Positions 17,852 through 27,482 of a DNA stretch of 64,000 nt are shown piece after piece. The position numbers were made by a program, and so were the translations under genes. Origin of the DNA: Mycobacterium intracellulare ATCC 13950 (GTDB taxonomy: Bacteria; Actinomycetota; Actinomycetes; Mycobacteriales; Mycobacteriaceae); contig NC_016946.1 of NCBI RefSeq assembly GCF_000277125.1, positions 3,534,001 to 3,598,000 on the forward strand, given 5' to 3'. Position 1 is the first letter of the stretch; each line of letters opens with the position of its first letter. Below the pieces are notes generated by a model. That model was not told where the DNA came from. It worked only from the letters and a program-made list of their open reading frames with translations, and ran no database searches.

Positions 17852-19678
17852 TCATCCCCGTCCCGTCGTGACCTGCGACGAACCCCGGCGTTCGCGGGCG
17901 ACCTGCTGGATTGCGCCCAGGCCGTTGTATGCGGGCTTCGCCAACGTCGGTGACTTGGAGGCCAGGTAGACCAGCGGCCACGTCACCAGGAACACCACCA
18001 CCAGGTCCAGGATCGTGGTGAGGCCCAACGTGAATGCGAAGCCCTTCACCTGGCCGATCGCCAGCGCGTAGAGCACCGCGGCGGCCAGGAAGGTGACCGC
18101 GTTGCCCGATACGATCGTCTTGCGCGCCCGCGTCCACCCGCGCGGCACCGCCGACCGGAACGAACGCCCTTCGCGGATCTCGTCTTTGATGCGTTCGAAG
18201 AAGACGACGAACGAGTCCGCGGTGGTGCCGATACCGATGATCAGACCGGCGATGCCCGCCAGGTCGAGGGTGTAGTTGATCTGGCGGCCCAGGATCACCA
18301 GGATCGCGAAAACCATTGCGCCGGAAGCGGCCAGCGACAGCGCCGTGAGCAGTCCCAGCACCCGGTAGTAGAGCAGCGAATACAGCAGCACCAGGACCAA
18401 GCCGATCGCGCCGGCGATTAGCCCCGCGCGCAGCGACGTCAAACCCAGTGTCGCCGAGACGGTTTGGGCCTCCGACGATTCGAACGACAGCGGCAACGAA
18501 CCGTATTTCAGGACGTTGGCCAGCTGCTTGGCGGTCGCCGCGGTGAACGGCGGGTCGCCGCCGCTGATCTGGGTGCGGCCGCCGGGGATGGCTTCTTGGA
18601 TCATCGGGGCGCTGACGACCTGCGAGTCCAGCGTGAACGCGGTCTGGGTGCCGATATGGGCGGCGGTGAAGTCCGCCCAGGTGTTGGCCGCCGCGGACTT
18701 GAACTGAAGGTCGACGACGTAGCCGATGCCGCGCTGGTTCTGGCTCGAGGTGGCGTCCTGGATCTGGTCACCGCTGATGATCGAGGGCCCCAGCAGATAC
18801 GCGACCTTGTGGTCGGTCGAGCAGGTGATCAGCGGCTGGGTGGGGTCGTCGTTGCCGGCCAGGATGTCTTCTTTGTCGCAGCGCGTCGCCTGGAACTGCA
18901 GGGCCAGGAACTGGATGCCCTGCCGGGTGCTCTGCCGCCACTTCTTCTCGTCGGCGATGCGCTCGGCGAGGTCCTTGCGCGGATCCGGCGACGCGGGCTG
19001 CTCGGCCGGCGGCGCCCCGGGGGCCGGGGTGGCCGGGGCGGGCGCCGGGGCCCCTGGAGCCGGAGCGGGAGGCGCGGGGGTGGGCGCCGGCGGCGGGTCC
19101 TGCGGGTAGGGCCGGGGCTGGGCGCCCGGCTTGGTCCCCGGCGCGGGCTGTCCGGCCGGGGGCGGGGCCGGTTGGCCCGGTGCGGGTTGGCCGCTGGGCC
19201 CGGGTTCTGCGGGCCCGGGTTCTGCGGGCGCGGGCTGCCCCGGGGCGGGCTGGCCGGGCGCGGGCTGGTGCGCCGGGGGCTTGGGCTCGGCGCTTTGGGC
19301 CGGCATCGAGTTGAGCACCGGACGGATGTACAGCCGGGCCGTCTGGCCCAGGTTGCGGGCCTCGTTGCCGTCGTTGCCGGGGACCGTGATGATCAGGTTG
19401 TCGCCGTCGACGACGACCTCAGAGCCGGACACGCCGAGCCCGTTGACGCGGGCGCCGATGATCTGCTGCGCCTGCGCCAGCGCCTCGCGGCTGGGGCGCG
19501 AGCCGTCCGGGGTGCGCGCGGTCAGCGTGACGCGGGTGCCGCCCTGCAGGTCGATCCCGAGCTTGGGGGCGGCGCGCTTGTCGCCGGTGAGGAACACCAG
19601 CAGGTAGACGCCGATGAGCAACACCAAGAAGACCGACAGGTAGCGGGCAGGGTGCACCGGCGCCGAAGACGATGCCAC
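17852..19678 (-). CDS. secD: Protein translocase subunit SecD with expanded Pro-rich segment
   Basis: This 608-residue partner of SecF has a first membrane helix at about 14-31, the periplasmic P1 region, and five C-terminal helices. The conserved [13 protein letters not shown] segment and [15 protein letters not shown] are present. Between about residues 130 and 225 there is a low-complexity Pro/Ala/Gly region with repeats of G-Q-P-A-P; this makes the protein longer than I recall for M. tuberculosis SecD (573). The GTG start at 19678 gives [14 protein letters not shown] as in relatives. The gene is followed by secF with a four-base gap, and yajC lies 112 bp upstream. Confidence 0.96.
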   Translation of the reverse strand: MASSSAPVHPARYLSVFLVLLIGVYLLVFLTGDKRAAPKLGIDLQGGTRVTLTARTPDGSRPSREALAQAQQIIGARVNGLGVSGSEVVVDGDNLIITVPGNDGNEARNLGQTARLYIRPVLNSMPAQSAEPKPPAHQPAPGQPAPGQPAPAEPGPAEPGPSGQPAPGQPAPPPAGQPAPGTKPGAQPRPYPQDPPPAPTPAPPAPAPGAPAPAPATPAPGAPPAEQPASPDPRKDLAERIADEKKWRQSTRQGIQFLALQFQATRCDKEDILAGNDDPTQPLITCSTDHKVAYLLGPSIISGDQIQDATSSQNQRGIGYVVDLQFKSAAANTWADFTAAHIGTQTAFTLDSQVVSAPMIQEAIPGGRTQISGGDPPFTAATAKQLANVLKYGSLPLSFESSEAQTVSATLGLTSLRAGLIAGAIGLVLVLLYSLLYYRVLGLLTALSLAASGAMVFAILVILGRQINYTLDLAGIAGLIIGIGTTADSFVVFFERIKDEIREGRSFRSAVPRGWTRARKTIVSGNAVTFLAAAVLYALAIGQVKGFAFTLGLTTILDLVVVFLVTWPLVYLASKSPTLAKPAYNGLGAIQQVARERRGSSQVTTGRG

Positions 19679-19790
19679 GTTCCTTCTATCTCCTCGAGAA
19701 TCGGTTACTTACCCCGGACAGAGCCTAGAAAAGCCTACGTGGCCCCGAGGAGCCCGTCGCGCAAGCCGCCCTCCCCCGAAGTATTAGGCG

Positions 19791-20117
19791 TCAGGAATCC
19801 TTGGCGACCGAGCCCTCGTCGGCGGGCTCGTCCCCGTCGACTAGATCCTCGTCGTCGTCGGGCAGGATGCGGTCGCGGATCGCCAGCTTCATCCAGGTGG
19901 TCACCACGCCGGGGGAGATCTCGAGGTCGACGGTGTCGTCGGTGATCGCGACGACGGTGGCCTGCAGGCCCGACGTGGTGTGCACCCGGTCGCCCGGGCT
20001 CAACGACTCGTGCAGGTCGATGGTGGCCTGCATCGCGCGCTTCTGGCGCCGCGACGCGAAATACATGAACCCGCCCATGATGAGCAGGAACGGCAGGAAC
20101 AGGATCAAACTCTCCAT
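19791..20117 (-). CDS. yajC: Preprotein translocase subunit YajC
   Basis: This 108-residue single-pass membrane protein is the accessory subunit of SecDF. A membrane helix (residues 3-21, E-S-L-I-L-F-L-P-F-L-L-I-M-G-G-F-M-Y-F) is followed by R-R-Q-K-R and a small cytoplasmic domain containing LSPGDRVHTTSGL, then an acidic tail. The ATG at 20117 is chosen because the protein begins M-E-S like its relatives; the longer open frame to 20186 adds unrelated sequence. It lies upstream of secD on the same strand. Confidence 0.95.
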   Translation of the reverse strand: MESLILFLPFLLIMGGFMYFASRRQKRAMQATIDLHESLSPGDRVHTTSGLQATVVAITDDTVDLEISPGVVTTWMKLAIRDRILPDDDEDLVDGDEPADEGSVAKDS

Positions 20118-20325
20118 GGGCGCGCCTGTGTCTTTCTTTCTTCGGATTTCGGGGGTGGGTGCCGGTGCGACGCGGACGCCGCGCACCTCATCACGGTCCA
20201 GTGTGCCCGTTCAGTCTGGCAGGCCGCGGCCCGTGACCGGCCGCCGCGGTGCGACCGATGCCCGCCGGAGGCGAGCTCGATAGGCTTTCAACGTGGCGTG
20301 ACACGCGCGCCGCGGGAGGGAGTAC

Positions 20326-21669
20326 GTGGTGGCCGGCCTCGAGCAGACTCGCCAACTGGTCACCGAGATCCCCGGCCCGCTCTCGCTGGAACTGAGCAAG
20401 CGCCGGGCGGCGGCGGTGTCGCACGCGGTCAACGTCTCCGTCCCGGTCTTCGTGGCTCGCGCCGGCGGCGGCATCATCGAGGACGTCGACGGCAACCGGC
20501 TCATCGACCTCGGCTCCGGCATCGCGGTGACGACCATCGGCAACTCGGCGCCCCGGGTGGTCGACGCGGTGCGCGCGCAGGTCGCCGAGTTCACCCACAC
20601 CTGCTTCATGGTGACGCCGTACGAGTCGTACGTCGCGGTGGCCGAGACGCTCAACCGGATCACCCCGGGCTCCGGCGAGAAGCGCTCGGTGCTGTTCAAT
20701 TCCGGCGCCGAGGCCGTCGAGAACGCCGTCAAGGTGGCGCGCGCCTACACGCGCAAGTCGGCGGTGGTGGCGTTCAACCACGCCTACCACGGCCGCACCA
20801 ACCTGACGATGGCGCTGACCGCGAAGTCCATGCCCTACAAGGCCGGCTTCGGCCCGTTCGCGCCGGAGGTCTACCGGGCGCCGCTGTCCTACCCCTATCG
20901 GGACGGCCTGATCGACAAGGAGCTGGCCACCGACGGGGAGAAGGCCGCCGCGCGGGCCATCCGGGTCATCGACAGCCAGATCGGCGCCGACAACCTGGCC
21001 GCCCTCCTGATCGAGCCGATCCAGGGCGAAGGCGGGTTCATCGTGCCGGCCGAGGGATTCCTGCCCACCCTGCTGGAGTGGTGCCGCAGGAACGACGTGG
21101 TGTTCATCGCCGACGAGGTGCAGACCGGTTTCGCGCGCTCGGGCGCCATGTTCGCCTGCGAACACGAGGGCATCGAGCCCGACCTGATCTGCACCGCCAA
21201 GGCGATCGCCGACGGGCTTCCCCTGTCGGCGGTCACCGGCCGGGCCAACATCATGGACGCGCCGCACGTCGGCGGCCTCGGCGGCACCTTCGGCGGCAAC
21301 CCCCTGGCCTGCGCGGCGGCGTTGGCCACGATCGAGACGATCGAGAGCGACGGGCTGGTCGAGCGGGCCCAGCAGCTGGAGCGGCTGATCACCGAACCGC
21401 TGCTGCGGCTGCAGGCCGGCGACGACCGGATCGGCGACGTCCGCGGCCGCGGCGCGATGATCGCGATCGAGTTGGTGAAGTCGGGGACCGCCGAGCCCGA
21501 CAAGGAGCTGACCCAAAAGCTGACCGTCGCCGCCCAGGCGGCCGGCGTCATCGTCCTGACCTGCGGCATGTTCGGCAACATCATCCGGCTGCTGCCGCCG
21601 CTGACCATCGGCGACGAGCTGCTGGCCGAGGGAATCGACATCCTGAGCGGGTTGTTGCGCGACCTGTAA
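20326..21669 (+). CDS. gabT: 4-aminobutyrate aminotransferase
   Basis: This 447-residue class III PLP-dependent aminotransferase transfers the amino group of GABA to 2-oxoglutarate, giving succinate semialdehyde. The PLP-binding lysine is Lys292 in DLICTAKAIADGLP, preceded by the cofactor aspartate in FIADEVQTGFARSG. The phosphate-binding S-G-A-E-A-V-E-N lies near residue 126. The start is GTG at 20326 with a GGGAGGG ribosome site 6-14 bases upstream. The gene is divergent from yajC and upstream of the carboxylic acid reductase, as in M. tuberculosis (Rv2589-Rv2590). Confidence 0.93.
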   Translation: MVAGLEQTRQLVTEIPGPLSLELSKRRAAAVSHAVNVSVPVFVARAGGGIIEDVDGNRLIDLGSGIAVTTIGNSAPRVVDAVRAQVAEFTHTCFMVTPYESYVAVAETLNRITPGSGEKRSVLFNSGAEAVENAVKVARAYTRKSAVVAFNHAYHGRTNLTMALTAKSMPYKAGFGPFAPEVYRAPLSYPYRDGLIDKELATDGEKAAARAIRVIDSQIGADNLAALLIEPIQGEGGFIVPAEGFLPTLLEWCRRNDVVFIADEVQTGFARSGAMFACEHEGIEPDLICTAKAIADGLPLSAVTGRANIMDAPHVGGLGGTFGGNPLACAAALATIETIESDGLVERAQQLERLITEPLLRLQAGDDRIGDVRGRGAMIAIELVKSGTAEPDKELTQKLTVAAQAAGVIVLTCGMFGNIIRLLPPLTIGDELLAEGIDILSGLLRDL

Positions 21670-21727
21670 GGCCCCGCCCCCGTGGGCAATCTCACAACAC
21701 GCCATAGGCCGTATCATGGTGGAATAC

Positions 21728-21744
21728 CGTTACTTTAGCTAACG
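21728..21744. promoter_or_regulatory. Inverted repeat upstream of car
   Basis: CGTTA-CTTTAGC-TAACG forms a perfect 5-bp inverted repeat with a 7-bp spacer in an AT-rich patch 64 bp before the car start. TACTTT inside it fits a TANNNT -10 box. It is a candidate operator or promoter; no regulator gene is adjacent. Confidence 0.35.
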
Positions 21745-21807
21745 TTCTATGTGTCAGCGCCGACGCGCTTATTGACTCGCTATCTTTCATTCGCAAGGGA
21801 TCTGTTT

Positions 21808-24800
21808 ATGTCGACTGCCATTCATGACGAACACCTCGACCGTCGCATCGAGGAACTCATCGCCAACGACCCCCAATTCGCCGCCGCCCGACCGGACCCG
21901 GCCATCACCGCCGCCACCGAAGCGCCCGGGCTGCGGCTGCCGCAGATCATCCGGACCGTGCTCGACGGCTACGCCGACCGGCCTGCCCTGGCGCAGCGCG
22001 TCGTGGAGTTCGTCACCGACGCCAAGACCGGGCGGACGACGGCCGAGCTGCTCCCCCGTTTCGAGACCATCACGTATGGCGAACTCGGCGAACGGGTTTC
22101 GGCCCTCGGCCGTGCCTGGGCCGGCGACGCGGTGCGCCCCGGCGACCGCGTCTGCGTGCTCGGCTTCAACAGCGTTGACTACGCCACCATCGACATCGCG
22201 CTGGGCACCATCGGGGCCGTGTCGGTGCCGCTGCAGACCAGCGCGGCGATCTCCTCGTTGCAGCCGATCGTCGCCGAGACCGAGCCCAGCCTGATCGCCT
22301 CGAGCGTCAACCAGCTGCCCGACGCGGTGGAGCTGATCCTGGCCGGCGACCACGTGCCCGGCAAGCTCGTCGTGTTCGACTACCAGCCCCAGGTCGACGA
22401 CCAGCGCGAGGCCGTGGAGGCCGCCGCCGCGCGGTTGGCCGACTCCGGCGTCGCGGTCGAGGCTCTCGCCGACGTGCTGCGGCGCGGCAAGGACCTGCCG
22501 GCCGTCGAGCCGCCGGCGAGCGACGAGGACTCGCTGGCCCTGCTGATCTACACCTCCGGCAGCACCGGCGCGCCCAAGGGCGCGATGTACCCGCAGAGCA
22601 ACGTCGGCAAGATGTGGCGGCGCGGGAGCAAGAACTGGTTCGGGGAAAGCGCCGCGTCGATCACCCTCAACTTCATGCCGATGAGCCACGTCATGGGGCG
22701 CGGAATCCTCTACGGCACGCTGGGCAACGGCGGCACCGCGTACTTCGCCGCCCGCAGCGACCTGTCCACCCTGCTCGAGGACCTCGAGTTGGTGCGGCCC
22801 ACCGAGATGAACTTCGTCCCCCGCATCTGGGAGACGCTGTACGGCGAATTCCAGCGCCAGGTCGAGCGGCGGCTGGCCGACGGCGATGCGGGCCCGGAGG
22901 CCCGCGAGACTGTGGCGGCTGCGGTGTTGGAAGAACAGCGCCAGTACCTGCTGGGCGGGCGGTTCATCTTCGCGATGACGGGCTCGGCACCCACCTCGCC
23001 GGAGCTCAAGGCGTGGGCCGAGTCGCTCCTGCAGATGCACCTGATGGACGGCTACGGCTCCACCGAGGCCGGAATGGTGTTGTTCGACGGGGAGATTCAG
23101 CGTCCGCCGGTTATTGATTACAAGCTGGTCGACGTTCCGGATCTGGGCTATTTCAGCACCGACCGTCCGCATCCGCGCGGTGAGTTGTTGCTGCGGACCG
23201 AGAACATGTTCCCGGGTTATTACAAGCGGGCCGAGACCACCGCGAACGTGTTCGACGAGGACGGTTATTACCGCACCGGTGACGTGTTCGCCGAGATCGC
23301 GCCGGACCGGCTGGTGTATGTCGATCGCCGCAACAACGTGCTCAAGTTGGCCCAGGGCGAGTTCGTGACGCTGGCCAAGCTGGAGGCGGTGTTCGGCAAC
23401 AGCCCGCGGATCCGCCAGATCTACGTTTACGGCAACAGCTCCCAGCCCTACCTGCTGGCCGTGGTGGTGCCGACCGAGGAAGCGTTGGCGGACAACGATC
23501 TTGAGTCGCTCAAGCCGAAGATCGCCGACTCGCTGCAGAAGGTCGCCAAGGAGACCGGCCTGCAGTCCTACGAGGTGCCGCGCGACTTCATCATCGAGAC
23601 CACGCCGTTCACCCTGGAAAACGGCCTGCTGACCGGGATCCGCAAGCTGGCGTGGCCCAAGCTCAAGGCGCACTACGGGGATCGGCTCGAGCAGATGTAT
23701 GCCGAGCTGGCCGCGGGACAGGCCAACGAGTTGGCCGAACTGCGCCGCAGCGGCGCGGCGGCGCCGGTGGCCCAGACCGTGAGCCGGGCCGCGGCCGCCC
23801 TGCTGGGTGCGACGGCCGGGGATCTGTCCGCAGATGCCCACTTCACCGATCTTGGTGGAGACTCGTTGTCGGCGTTGACCTTCGGCAACCTGCTGCGCGA
23901 GATCTTCGATGTCGACGTGCCGGTGGGGGTGATCGTCAGCCCGGCCAACGACCTGGCGGGGATCGCCGCCTACATCGAGGCCGAGCGGCAGGGCTCCAAG
24001 CGCCCGACGTTCGCCGCCGTGCACGGTCGCGGTGCGACCATGGTGCACGCCAGTGACCTCACGCTGGACAAGTTCCTCGACGAGGCGACCCTGGCCGCCG
24101 CGCCCAGCCTGCCCAAGCCGGCCACCGAGGTGCGCACCGTGCTGTTGACCGGCGCGACCGGCTTTTTGGGCCGCTACCTGGCGCTGGACTGGCTCGAGCG
24201 GATGGACATGGTCGACGGCAAGGTCATCGCCCTGGTGCGGGCCCGCACCGATGAGGAGGCGCGCGCCCGGCTGGACAAGACCTTCGACAGCGGCGACCCC
24301 AAACTGCTGGCGCACTACCAGCGGCTGGCCGCCGACCACCTCGAGGTCATCGCCGGCGACAAGGGTGAGGCCAACCTCGGCCTGGACCCCCAGACCTGGC
24401 AGCGACTGGCCGAGGAGGTCGACGTCATCGTCGACCCCGCCGCGCTGGTCAACCACGTGCTGCCCTACAGCGAGCTGTTCGGCCCCAACGCCCTGGGCAC
24501 CGCGGAGCTGATCCGGATCGCGCTGACCTCCAGGCAAAAGCCCTACACCTACGTGTCGACGATCGGGGTGGGCGATCAGATCCAGCCAGGTGAGTTCGTC
24601 GAGAACGCCGACATCCGCCAGATCAGCGCCACCCGCGAGATCAACGACGGCTACGCCAACGGCTACGGCAACAGCAAGTGGGCCGGCGAGGTGTTGCTGC
24701 GCGAGGCCCACGACCTGTGCGGCCTGCCCGTCACGGTGTTCCGCTGCGACATGATCCTGGCCGACACCACCTATGCCGGGCAGCTCAACCTGCCCGACAT

Positions 24801-25332
24801 GTTCACCCGGCTGATGCTGAGCCTGGTCGCCACCGGTATCGCGCCCGGGTCGTTCTACGAACTGGACGCCGACGGCAACCGCCAGCGGGCACACTACGAC
24901 GGTTTGCCGGTCGAGTTCATCGCCGCGGCGATCTCGACGCTGGGGACCCAAATCACCGACAGCGACACGGGCTTTCAGACCTACCACGTGATGAACCCCT
25001 ACGACGACGGCATCGGGCTGGATGAGTACATCGATTGGCTGATCGAGGCCGGGTATTCGATCGAGCGGATCGCCGATTACTCCGAGTGGCTGCGGCGCTT
25101 CGAGACCTCGCTGCGGGCCCTGCCCGATCGGCAGCGTCAGTACTCGCTGCTGCCGCTGCTGCACAACTACCAGAAGCCGGAAAAGCCGATCAACGGCTCG
25201 ATGGCGCCCACCGACGTGTTCCGTGCCGCGGTGCAGGAAGCGAAAATCGGCCCCGACAAAGACATCCCGCACGTCTCGGCGCCGGTGATCGTCAAGTACA
25301 TCACCGACCTGGAGTTGCTCGGACTCCTCTGA
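21808..25332 (+). CDS. car: Carboxylic acid reductase (FadD9-type)
   Basis: This 1174-residue three-domain enzyme reduces carboxylic acids to aldehydes with ATP and NADPH. The adenylation domain (about 1-650) has the P-loop [11 protein letters not shown] near 247-257. The carrier domain follows, with Ser686 in DLGGDSLSA as the phosphopantetheine site, so a phosphopantetheinyl transferase elsewhere is needed. The reductase domain has G782-x-x-G785-x-x-G788 for NADP and the catalytic Y953-G-N-S-K957. ATG 21808 is chosen because it gives M-S-T-A-I-H-D-E, the start of characterised mycobacterial enzymes; the frame extends upstream to a GTG at 21751. The protein closely resembles the M. marinum enzyme as I remember it. 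Confidence 0.96.
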   Translation: MSTAIHDEHLDRRIEELIANDPQFAAARPDPAITAATEAPGLRLPQIIRTVLDGYADRPALAQRVVEFVTDAKTGRTTAELLPRFETITYGELGERVSALGRAWAGDAVRPGDRVCVLGFNSVDYATIDIALGTIGAVSVPLQTSAAISSLQPIVAETEPSLIASSVNQLPDAVELILAGDHVPGKLVVFDYQPQVDDQREAVEAAAARLADSGVAVEALADVLRRGKDLPAVEPPASDEDSLALLIYTSGSTGAPKGAMYPQSNVGKMWRRGSKNWFGESAASITLNFMPMSHVMGRGILYGTLGNGGTAYFAARSDLSTLLEDLELVRPTEMNFVPRIWETLYGEFQRQVERRLADGDAGPEARETVAAAVLEEQRQYLLGGRFIFAMTGSAPTSPELKAWAESLLQMHLMDGYGSTEAGMVLFDGEIQRPPVIDYKLVDVPDLGYFSTDRPHPRGELLLRTENMFPGYYKRAETTANVFDEDGYYRTGDVFAEIAPDRLVYVDRRNNVLKLAQGEFVTLAKLEAVFGNSPRIRQIYVYGNSSQPYLLAVVVPTEEALADNDLESLKPKIADSLQKVAKETGLQSYEVPRDFIIETTPFTLENGLLTGIRKLAWPKLKAHYGDRLEQMYAELAAGQANELAELRRSGAAAPVAQTVSRAAAALLGATAGDLSADAHFTDLGGDSLSALTFGNLLREIFDVDVPVGVIVSPANDLAGIAAYIEAERQGSKRPTFAAVHGRGATMVHASDLTLDKFLDEATLAAAPSLPKPATEVRTVLLTGATGFLGRYLALDWLERMDMVDGKVIALVRARTDEEARARLDKTFDSGDPKLLAHYQRLAADHLEVIAGDKGEANLGLDPQTWQRLAEEVDVIVDPAALVNHVLPYSELFGPNALGTAELIRIALTSRQKPYTYVSTIGVGDQIQPGEFVENADIRQISATREINDGYANGYGNSKWAGEVLLREAHDLCGLPVTVFRCDMILADTTYAGQLNLPDMFTRLMLSLVATGIAPGSFYELDADGNRQRAHYDGLPVEFIAAAISTLGTQITDSDTGFQTYHVMNPYDDGIGLDEYIDWLIEAGYSIERIADYSEWLRRFETSLRALPDRQRQYSLLPLLHNYQKPEKPINGSMAPTDVFRAAVQEAKIGPDKDIPHVSAPVIVKYITDLELLGLL

Positions 25333-25346
25333 GGTGAGCCAAACAG

Positions 25347-25381
25347 CAGGTCGCCCAGCCCTTTTGGGGCTGGGCGACCTG
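25347..25381 (+). terminator. Strong stem-loop terminator of car
   Basis: A perfect 15-bp stem CAGGTCGCCCAGCCC (25347-25361) and GGGCTGGGCGACCTG (25367-25381), with a TTTTG loop and TTTC after it, begins 15 bases past the car stop codon. It also lies just beyond the end of the convergent gene at 25396, so it can serve both strands. Confidence 0.88.
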
Positions 25382-25395
25382 TTTCGGTGTGCCGA

Positions 25396-26088
25396 CTACT
25401 GCTGCGGGTGCGGCCAACGCAGATATGCGGCGTTGCCCCCTGATCCCGCGCCCGCCCGGTGGCGGCGCCATCCCCGCTTTGGTTCGGGGTCAGACGACGC
25501 GCGCGGCTTGGTCAGCGCACCCGAGGAGACCTCGGCCGGCTGCTCGTAAACCGAATCCCGATACGGCTCAACGGTCGGTGTGCCCGTGGTGGCCGGCGCC
25601 AGCGGCTGCACGTCGCGCGCCAGGCGCACGGCGGTGCGCGCCAACACGACACCTCCGATGAAGATGATCAGCGCGCCCAGGCCCGAGAAGTAGGTGACCT
25701 CGAGCACCGCGCGCTTGCGGTCGGTCGCGGCTATCGGGTCACCGGCGGAGCCGATTCCCAGCAGCGGGGCGACGTCGCCGCCCACCACGAACCAGGCGCC
25801 GGCCAGCACGGCCAGCCAGCCGCCCAACATCGCGGCGACGCGGTTGCCGGCAACGATCAGCAGCAGGCCGCCCAGCGCGGTGGCCGCGCCCGGCGCGACT
25901 TCCAGCCAGCCCCGGGCCGTGCTCCACGCCCAGTTTCGGTCCGGCGTGTAGGCGAAGTTGAAGTGTGGACCGACAAACGGTATTAACGCCCCCCAGGCTC
26001 CCAGAATGACCAGGAGCAATCCGCTGACCGCGCCTCGCGAGCGCGGCATGCTCAGCGCGCTGGTTCGGCCGTCTTCTGCGTATTTCAT
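25396..26088 (-). CDS. Four-helix membrane protein, paralogue of 26703 gene
   Basis: This is a 230-residue integral membrane protein of unknown function. About four helices are visible: GAVSGLLLVILGAWGALIPF, ATALGGLLLIVAGNRVAAML, LGGWLAVLAGAWFVVGG and FSGLGALIIFIGGVVLA. A conserved loop D-R-K-R-A-V-L-E-V-T-Y-F precedes the last helix, and the tail is Pro/Ser/Arg-rich and cytoplasmic. The ATG at 26088 has an AGGGG site before it. The protein aligns end to end with the gene at 26703, so the two arose by duplication. In M. tuberculosis this position holds a PE_PGRS gene. Confidence 0.75.
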   Translation of the reverse strand: MKYAEDGRTSALSMPRSRGAVSGLLLVILGAWGALIPFVGPHFNFAYTPDRNWAWSTARGWLEVAPGAATALGGLLLIVAGNRVAAMLGGWLAVLAGAWFVVGGDVAPLLGIGSAGDPIAATDRKRAVLEVTYFSGLGALIIFIGGVVLARTAVRLARDVQPLAPATTGTPTVEPYRDSVYEQPAEVSSGALTKPRASSDPEPKRGWRRHRAGAGSGGNAAYLRWPHPQQ

Positions 26089-26217
26089 GACATCCCCTCG
26101 TTGAATACCGGGCCTGTTTCCGGCTCGAGATGGGTACCCGGCGACTTCCACTAGTAACCCACGCGGCAAACGAAAGCCAACCGAGCGCCGTGGTTGTTGA
26201 GGCTGGTGAGACTGGTG

Positions 26218-26604
26218 TTACTGCTGAAGGCCGAGCAACAGCAGCACGATCGCCATCGCCGGAAAGGTGCCCTGGGCGAGCGCGGCGCGGGCCTTGTCGG
26301 GCGCGGACACCAGCAGCACCACCGCGGCCGCGGCCATCGATCCGATGCCGGCGAAAACGAGCGCCGCGCCAACGGTGGTGTGCCCCAACGCAATTACGGC
26401 GATGCCGATGCCGGTGACGATCGCGAGGAACAAGTTGTAGAAGCCTTGGTTGAAGGCGAGCAGCTTCGTGGTTTCGGCTTCCGCGGGGGTGGTGCCGAAG
26501 GTGGCGCGGGTGCGCGGCGAGGTCCAGGTCAACGATTCCATCACGAAGATGTAGACGTGCAGTAACGCCGCCAGCGCGGCGAACAGCAGCGCGGTCGTGA
26601 TCAT
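26218..26604 (-). CDS. DUF1304 membrane protein
   Basis: This 128-residue protein has four hydrophobic helices and the DUF1304 features: A-A-L-L-H-V-Y-I-F-V-M-E-S in helix 1, W-T-S-P-R-T-R-A-T-F-G after it, and F-N-Q-G-F-Y-N-L-F-L-A in helix 2. These small membrane proteins are common in Gram-positive bacteria and have no established function. It lies between the two paralogous membrane proteins on the same strand, with 129 bp to the downstream gene and a terminator hairpin just upstream, so it probably has its own promoter. Confidence 0.82.
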   Translation of the reverse strand: MITTALLFAALAALLHVYIFVMESLTWTSPRTRATFGTTPAEAETTKLLAFNQGFYNLFLAIVTGIGIAVIALGHTTVGAALVFAGIGSMAAAAVVLLVSAPDKARAALAQGTFPAMAIVLLLLGLQQ

Positions 26605-26650
26605 CGCGTCCTCCTCGTCTCGCGGTCGCTCGCACTACCTTCGCGCAAAG

Positions 26651-26681
26651 CGGCACCGGCAGCCAAGGGCTGCCGGTGCCG
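26651..26681 (-). terminator. Stem-loop terminator below the 26703 gene
   Basis: A perfect 14-bp inverted repeat CGGCACCGGCAGCC (26651-26664) and GGCTGCCGGTGCCG (26668-26681) with a 3-base loop lies 21 bases after the stop codon of the minus-strand gene at 26703. It lacks a strong U-tract, as is usual in mycobacteria. Confidence 0.75.
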
Positions 26682-26702
26682 TTCGTGTTGCCGGCTACCG
26701 TC

Positions 26703-27389
26703 CTAGACGCCGGCGTGGTGGCGGTGGAACAGGCCGCCGGGGCGGCGGTGGAACAGGCCATGCCCGCCGCGCTCGCGGGGCGCCGCGTCGGCCGGCACCG
26801 CGTCCGTCGGTGCGGGCGCCGTGCCGCCCGTCTCGTCGTACATGGCCGGTTGGGCCGCCGGCACGGCGGCATCGCCCGCCGCAGGCGCCGGTTGGGTCAC
26901 CACGACGTCGCGCGCGTGCCGAACGGCCAGGCGTGCCACGGCCGCCCCACCCAGGAACACGATCAGGGCGCCGAGGCCGGTGAAGTAGGTGACCTCGAGC
27001 AGGGCCCGTTTCAGGTCCGCCGCGGCCACTGGTTGGCCGACGTCCCCGATGCCCAGCGTCGGGGCGAACGCGCGGCCGACGACGAACCAGGCGCCGCCCA
27101 GGACCGCCAGCCACCCGCCGAACACGGCGTTCGCGCGGTTGCCGGAGAGCAGCACCAGCAGGCCACCCACCGCCGCGGCGACCCCGGGAAGCACCTCGAG
27201 CCAGCCTTTGGCCGCGGTCCAGGTCCAGGCCGGGTCGGTGGCGTAGGCCCAGTCGATGTTGGGCCCGAAGAACGGAACCAGCGCACCCCAAGCTCCCAAC
27301 AGAATCAGGAGTAGCCCGGTCAGCGCGCCGCGGGTACGCGGCATGTACAGCGCGCGAGGGCGTTCGTAGTCGTGGCGCCTGTTCCTCAT
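26703..27389 (-). CDS. Four-helix membrane protein, paralogue of 25396 gene
   Basis: This 228-residue membrane protein has the same layout as the gene at 25396: helix GALTGLLLILLGAWGALVPF, then GVAAAVGGLLVLLSGNRANA, then GGWLAVLGGAWFVVG, the loop L-K-R-A-L-L-E-V-T-Y-F-T-G, and a final helix. The tail differs and ends in a His/Arg-rich stretch H-G-L-F-H-R-R-P-G-G-L-F-H-R-H-H. The ATG at 27389 has a good AAGGAGAT ribosome site. It is the outer member of a duplicated pair around the DUF1304 gene. Function unknown. Confidence 0.75.
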   Translation of the reverse strand: MRNRRHDYERPRALYMPRTRGALTGLLLILLGAWGALVPFFGPNIDWAYATDPAWTWTAAKGWLEVLPGVAAAVGGLLVLLSGNRANAVFGGWLAVLGGAWFVVGRAFAPTLGIGDVGQPVAAADLKRALLEVTYFTGLGALIVFLGGAAVARLAVRHARDVVVTQPAPAAGDAAVPAAQPAMYDETGGTAPAPTDAVPADAAPRERGGHGLFHRRPGGLFHRHHAGV

Positions 27390-27482
27390 CTTCAATCTCC
27401 TTCACGAGGCGTGATTGTTGTGAGGTTGGTTACCCACGGCGCCGCGAAGTAACCGGATGGGGCCCGCGCGATCGTTTGCTGG

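Noticed and set aside
21772..21800. Sigma-A promoter TTGACT just before car
   Set aside because: No TANNNT -10 box lies at 16-19 bp from this -35-like word.
21787..25272. Very long open frame antisense to car
   Set aside because: It has no recognisable motif and mirrors the third-position bias of car on the other strand, a usual artefact in GC-rich genomes.
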